64,000 bases of DNA. Origin: Tupaia tana (taxonomy: Eukaryota > Chordata > Mammalia > Scandentia > Tupaiidae). The notes under the pieces are model-generated. The model did no database searches, was not told the origin of the DNA, and saw only the letters and a list, made by a program, of their open reading frames with translations. Below are positions 62,240-64,000 of the stretch, piece by piece. The stretch covers positions 187,036,005 to 187,100,004 of the forward strand of contig JAKSZU010000003.1 of NCBI GenBank assembly GCA_026018925.1, read 5' to 3'. Positions within the stretch are counted from its first letter, which is position 1. Each line of letters opens with the position of its first letter. The translations under genes were made by a program, and so were the position numbers.

Positions 62240-63609
62240 TTGGGGCCCTGAGGTGGTTTAGTGGTTAAGGGCACTGGACTCCCACATTGTAGACCACAGT
62301 TCAAGACCTGGACCTGATAGCTTACTTTATCACTTTCTCACTTTCCCTTACTCTCATTCTGCCATCTCTGGTGAAATTAAAATAAATAAATAAAGTTAAA
62401 TAAAATAATTCTTTAAAAAATAGCAATATCCTTTAGTTACATTCTCTCTCTGTCACTGTAATATTCTTTTTACTGTGAATATTCTGTAACATTCTCTCTC
62501 TGTAATATTCATTTTTTTTAAGAATTACTTTATTTTATTTATTTATTTATTTATTTATTTGGAGAGATTTTTTCGCTATAGGGCGCGTGCGCTCGCCAGA
62601 CAGACAGAGAGAGACATAGAGACAGAAACCGAGAAATCACCCCCCAGGGGGGATGGTCACGCCGCAATCCCTTCTCTTCCATTCTCCTCTTGGGATCTTG
62701 GGCACGCACGCACACGCGCCCGGCGTGAGTTTTAAGCCACCAGGTCCAGGACGCGAACCGCGGTCAACTACGTGGGAGTCCAGCGACATAGCCATTACGC
62801 TAACTGCTGGTTCCCAACAATTACTTTATTTAACTTTATTTATTTAATTTGACCAGGGAGGAACACACAAAGAAAGTGAGAAAGCAAGTCACCAGGACCA
62901 AAACTCAAACCACTGTTGGCCATGTGGGAGTCCAGTGCCCTTAACCACCATACCACCTGCTGGCCCCTAATAATATTCTTTTTTTTTTTTTTGGAGAGGT
63001 TTTTGCTATAGGGCGCATGCACTCACCAGACAGACAGAGAGAGACAGAGAGACAGAAAGCGAAAAATCACCCCCCAGGGGGGATGGCCATTCCATTCTCC
63101 TCTCAGGATCTTGGGCATGCACACACACACGCCCGGCATGAGTTTAAGCCATCGGGTCAGGGACTCGAACCACTGTCAACACAGTCCAGTGACATAGCCG
63201 TTACACCAACCGCTGGTTCCCCTAGTAATATTCTTTAACTTTTTGCTTCTTCTTCAAAGATGTTTTATCTGTTCTTGGTCCTTTGTATTCCCATATAAAT
63301 TTTAGGATCAGCTTGTCAATGTCTACAAAAAAGACTGCTTGAATTTTTTTTTAGTTTATTTATTTACTTCTCCCATAAGCCAAGAGAGGCAGAAAAAGAG
63401 AGCAAGAGAGACAACACGCCAGACAGGATCTTTTTTTTTAAGGAATTATTTTTATTTAACTTTATTTATTATTATTATCATTATTATTTTCCAGTTTGAT
63501 CAGAGAGAGAGAGGAAGTAAGAAAGCAAGCCACCAGGTCCGAGACTTGAACCGTAGTCGGCCATGTGGGAGTCCAGCGCCTTTAACCACCATGCCACTTG
63601 CCGGCCCCC
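62240..63609. mobile_element. SINEs inside the antisense LINE-1
   Basis: S 62240-62420 (+); S 62515-62968 (-) split by L 62560-62814 (-); L 62979-63222 (-) flanked by TAATATTCTTT; S 63430-63609 (-) flanked by GACAGGATCTT. Confidence 0.85.
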
Positions 63610-63764
63610 CCTGACAGGATCTTGACACCACACTCTTCCCCTACTTCAGCAGCTTAAGATCATAGGGATGCACATGCCCAGCATTCTCAGGAAGGTCTCC
63701 TGGCACAAACTTGGAACTTTCCCAGGCGAGTCAGCCTTGCAGAGTTTGTATTTTACTGCTATAC

Positions 63765-63825
63765 CACTGTCTGCCTCTGTCTGGCGAGCACACGCGCCCC
63801 CATAGCAAAAACCCTTCCAAAAGAA
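63765..63825 (+). mobile_element. L-SINE 3' fragment
   Basis: CTGGCGAGCACACGCGCC followed by CATAGCAAAAACCCTTCC only. Confidence 0.75.
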
Positions 63826-64000
63826 AAATTTTTAAAAAAATGTTGTAGTTTTCAGTGTAAAGATATATTTATTTAAATTTAACCTTAAGCCCTGTGTGTC
63901 TTTTAATGTCATTATAAATATACTTCCTGCTTGTTCATTGCTATATATACAAATAATGGTGCAATTTATTTTTGTTATTATTTTTTAGTTTTCCCAGAGG

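Larger units (their letters stand above)
61923..64000 (-). mobile_element. LINE-1 3' ORF2 region, antisense, split by SINEs
   Basis: Segments 61923-62240, about 62421-62514, 63222-63345 and 63835-64000 on the plus strand read as antisense of the C-terminal part of LINE-1 ORF2. Recognisable pieces are TTTTTGTGTATTGTTTTGAG, TTGATCTATGTGTCTTTCCA, CAGTACTATGCTGTCTTAAT, ATATAAATTTTAGGATCAGC and TTGTAGTTTTCAGTGTAAAG. It is broken by five SINEs and continues past the right edge. Confidence 0.65.

Overview
The window is nuclear DNA of a placental mammal. It holds two neighbouring genes, both on the minus strand: EPCAM (all nine coding exons, 54932 down to 28363) and the start of MSH2 (coding exons 1-3, 18139 down to 1273; the rest lies beyond base 1). 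Every coding exon has AG/GT splice sites and exon lengths that match, as I recall them, those of the human genes. EPCAM would encode 310 residues. The window shows the EPCAM-MSH2 locus in reverse orientation relative to transcription. No tRNA or rRNA gene, CRISPR array, prokaryotic operon or unknown multi-gene system is visible. The novelty here lies in the repeats.

The repeats suggest the host. By eye roughly 120 copies of two related tRNA-derived SINEs make up something like 40% of the window. The long form (here 'L-SINE', body about 250 bp) has a tRNA-like head with A and B boxes, a middle ending in a C-run/G-run inverted repeat, a pyrimidine stretch and the end 'CCTATAGCAAAAACCTCTCC' plus poly(A). 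The short form ('S-SINE', about 150 bp) has the same head joined directly to the pyrimidine stretch, then 'TCTGGTCAAATT' and an A/T-rich tail. There is no primate Alu, rodent B1/B2/ID, rabbit C repeat or AfroSINE. With EPCAM and MSH2 proteins very close to human and one relic of 7SL-derived type, I favour a euarchontan such as a colugo (Dermoptera), a group reported to carry its own tRNA-derived SINEs. This is an inference, not a proof.

Layout by region. 1-1272: MSH2 intron 3 (SINEs). 1273-1551: exon 3. 1552-6512: intron 2 (SINEs). 6513-6667: exon 2. 6668-17928: intron 1, with a hAT-type relic, a MER20-like relic, a 180-bp purine microsatellite and a four-layer nest of retroposons at 10584-13167 (SINE, WDR70-like retrocopy, ORF1-only LINE-1, younger SINE). 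17929-18139: exon 1, followed by a GC-rich promoter with an E2F-like site and two CCAAT boxes. 18400-27960: intergenic, with a probable solo LTR, a MIR, a mariner remnant and a duplicated SINE cluster. 27965-28362: EPCAM 3' UTR. 28363-54932: EPCAM exons 9 to 1, with two cut-and-paste transposon relics in introns. 54340-55440: EPCAM CpG island. 55440-64000: upstream flank with SINEs and an antisense LINE-1.

The two genes have unrelated jobs. EpCAM is an epithelial adhesion and signalling membrane protein; MSH2 is the core subunit of the MutS mismatch-repair heterodimers. They are connected by position: in humans, loss of the EPCAM 3' end lets transcription run into the MSH2 promoter and silences it. 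Here the poly(A) signal of EPCAM and the MSH2 start codon are only about 9.8 kb apart.
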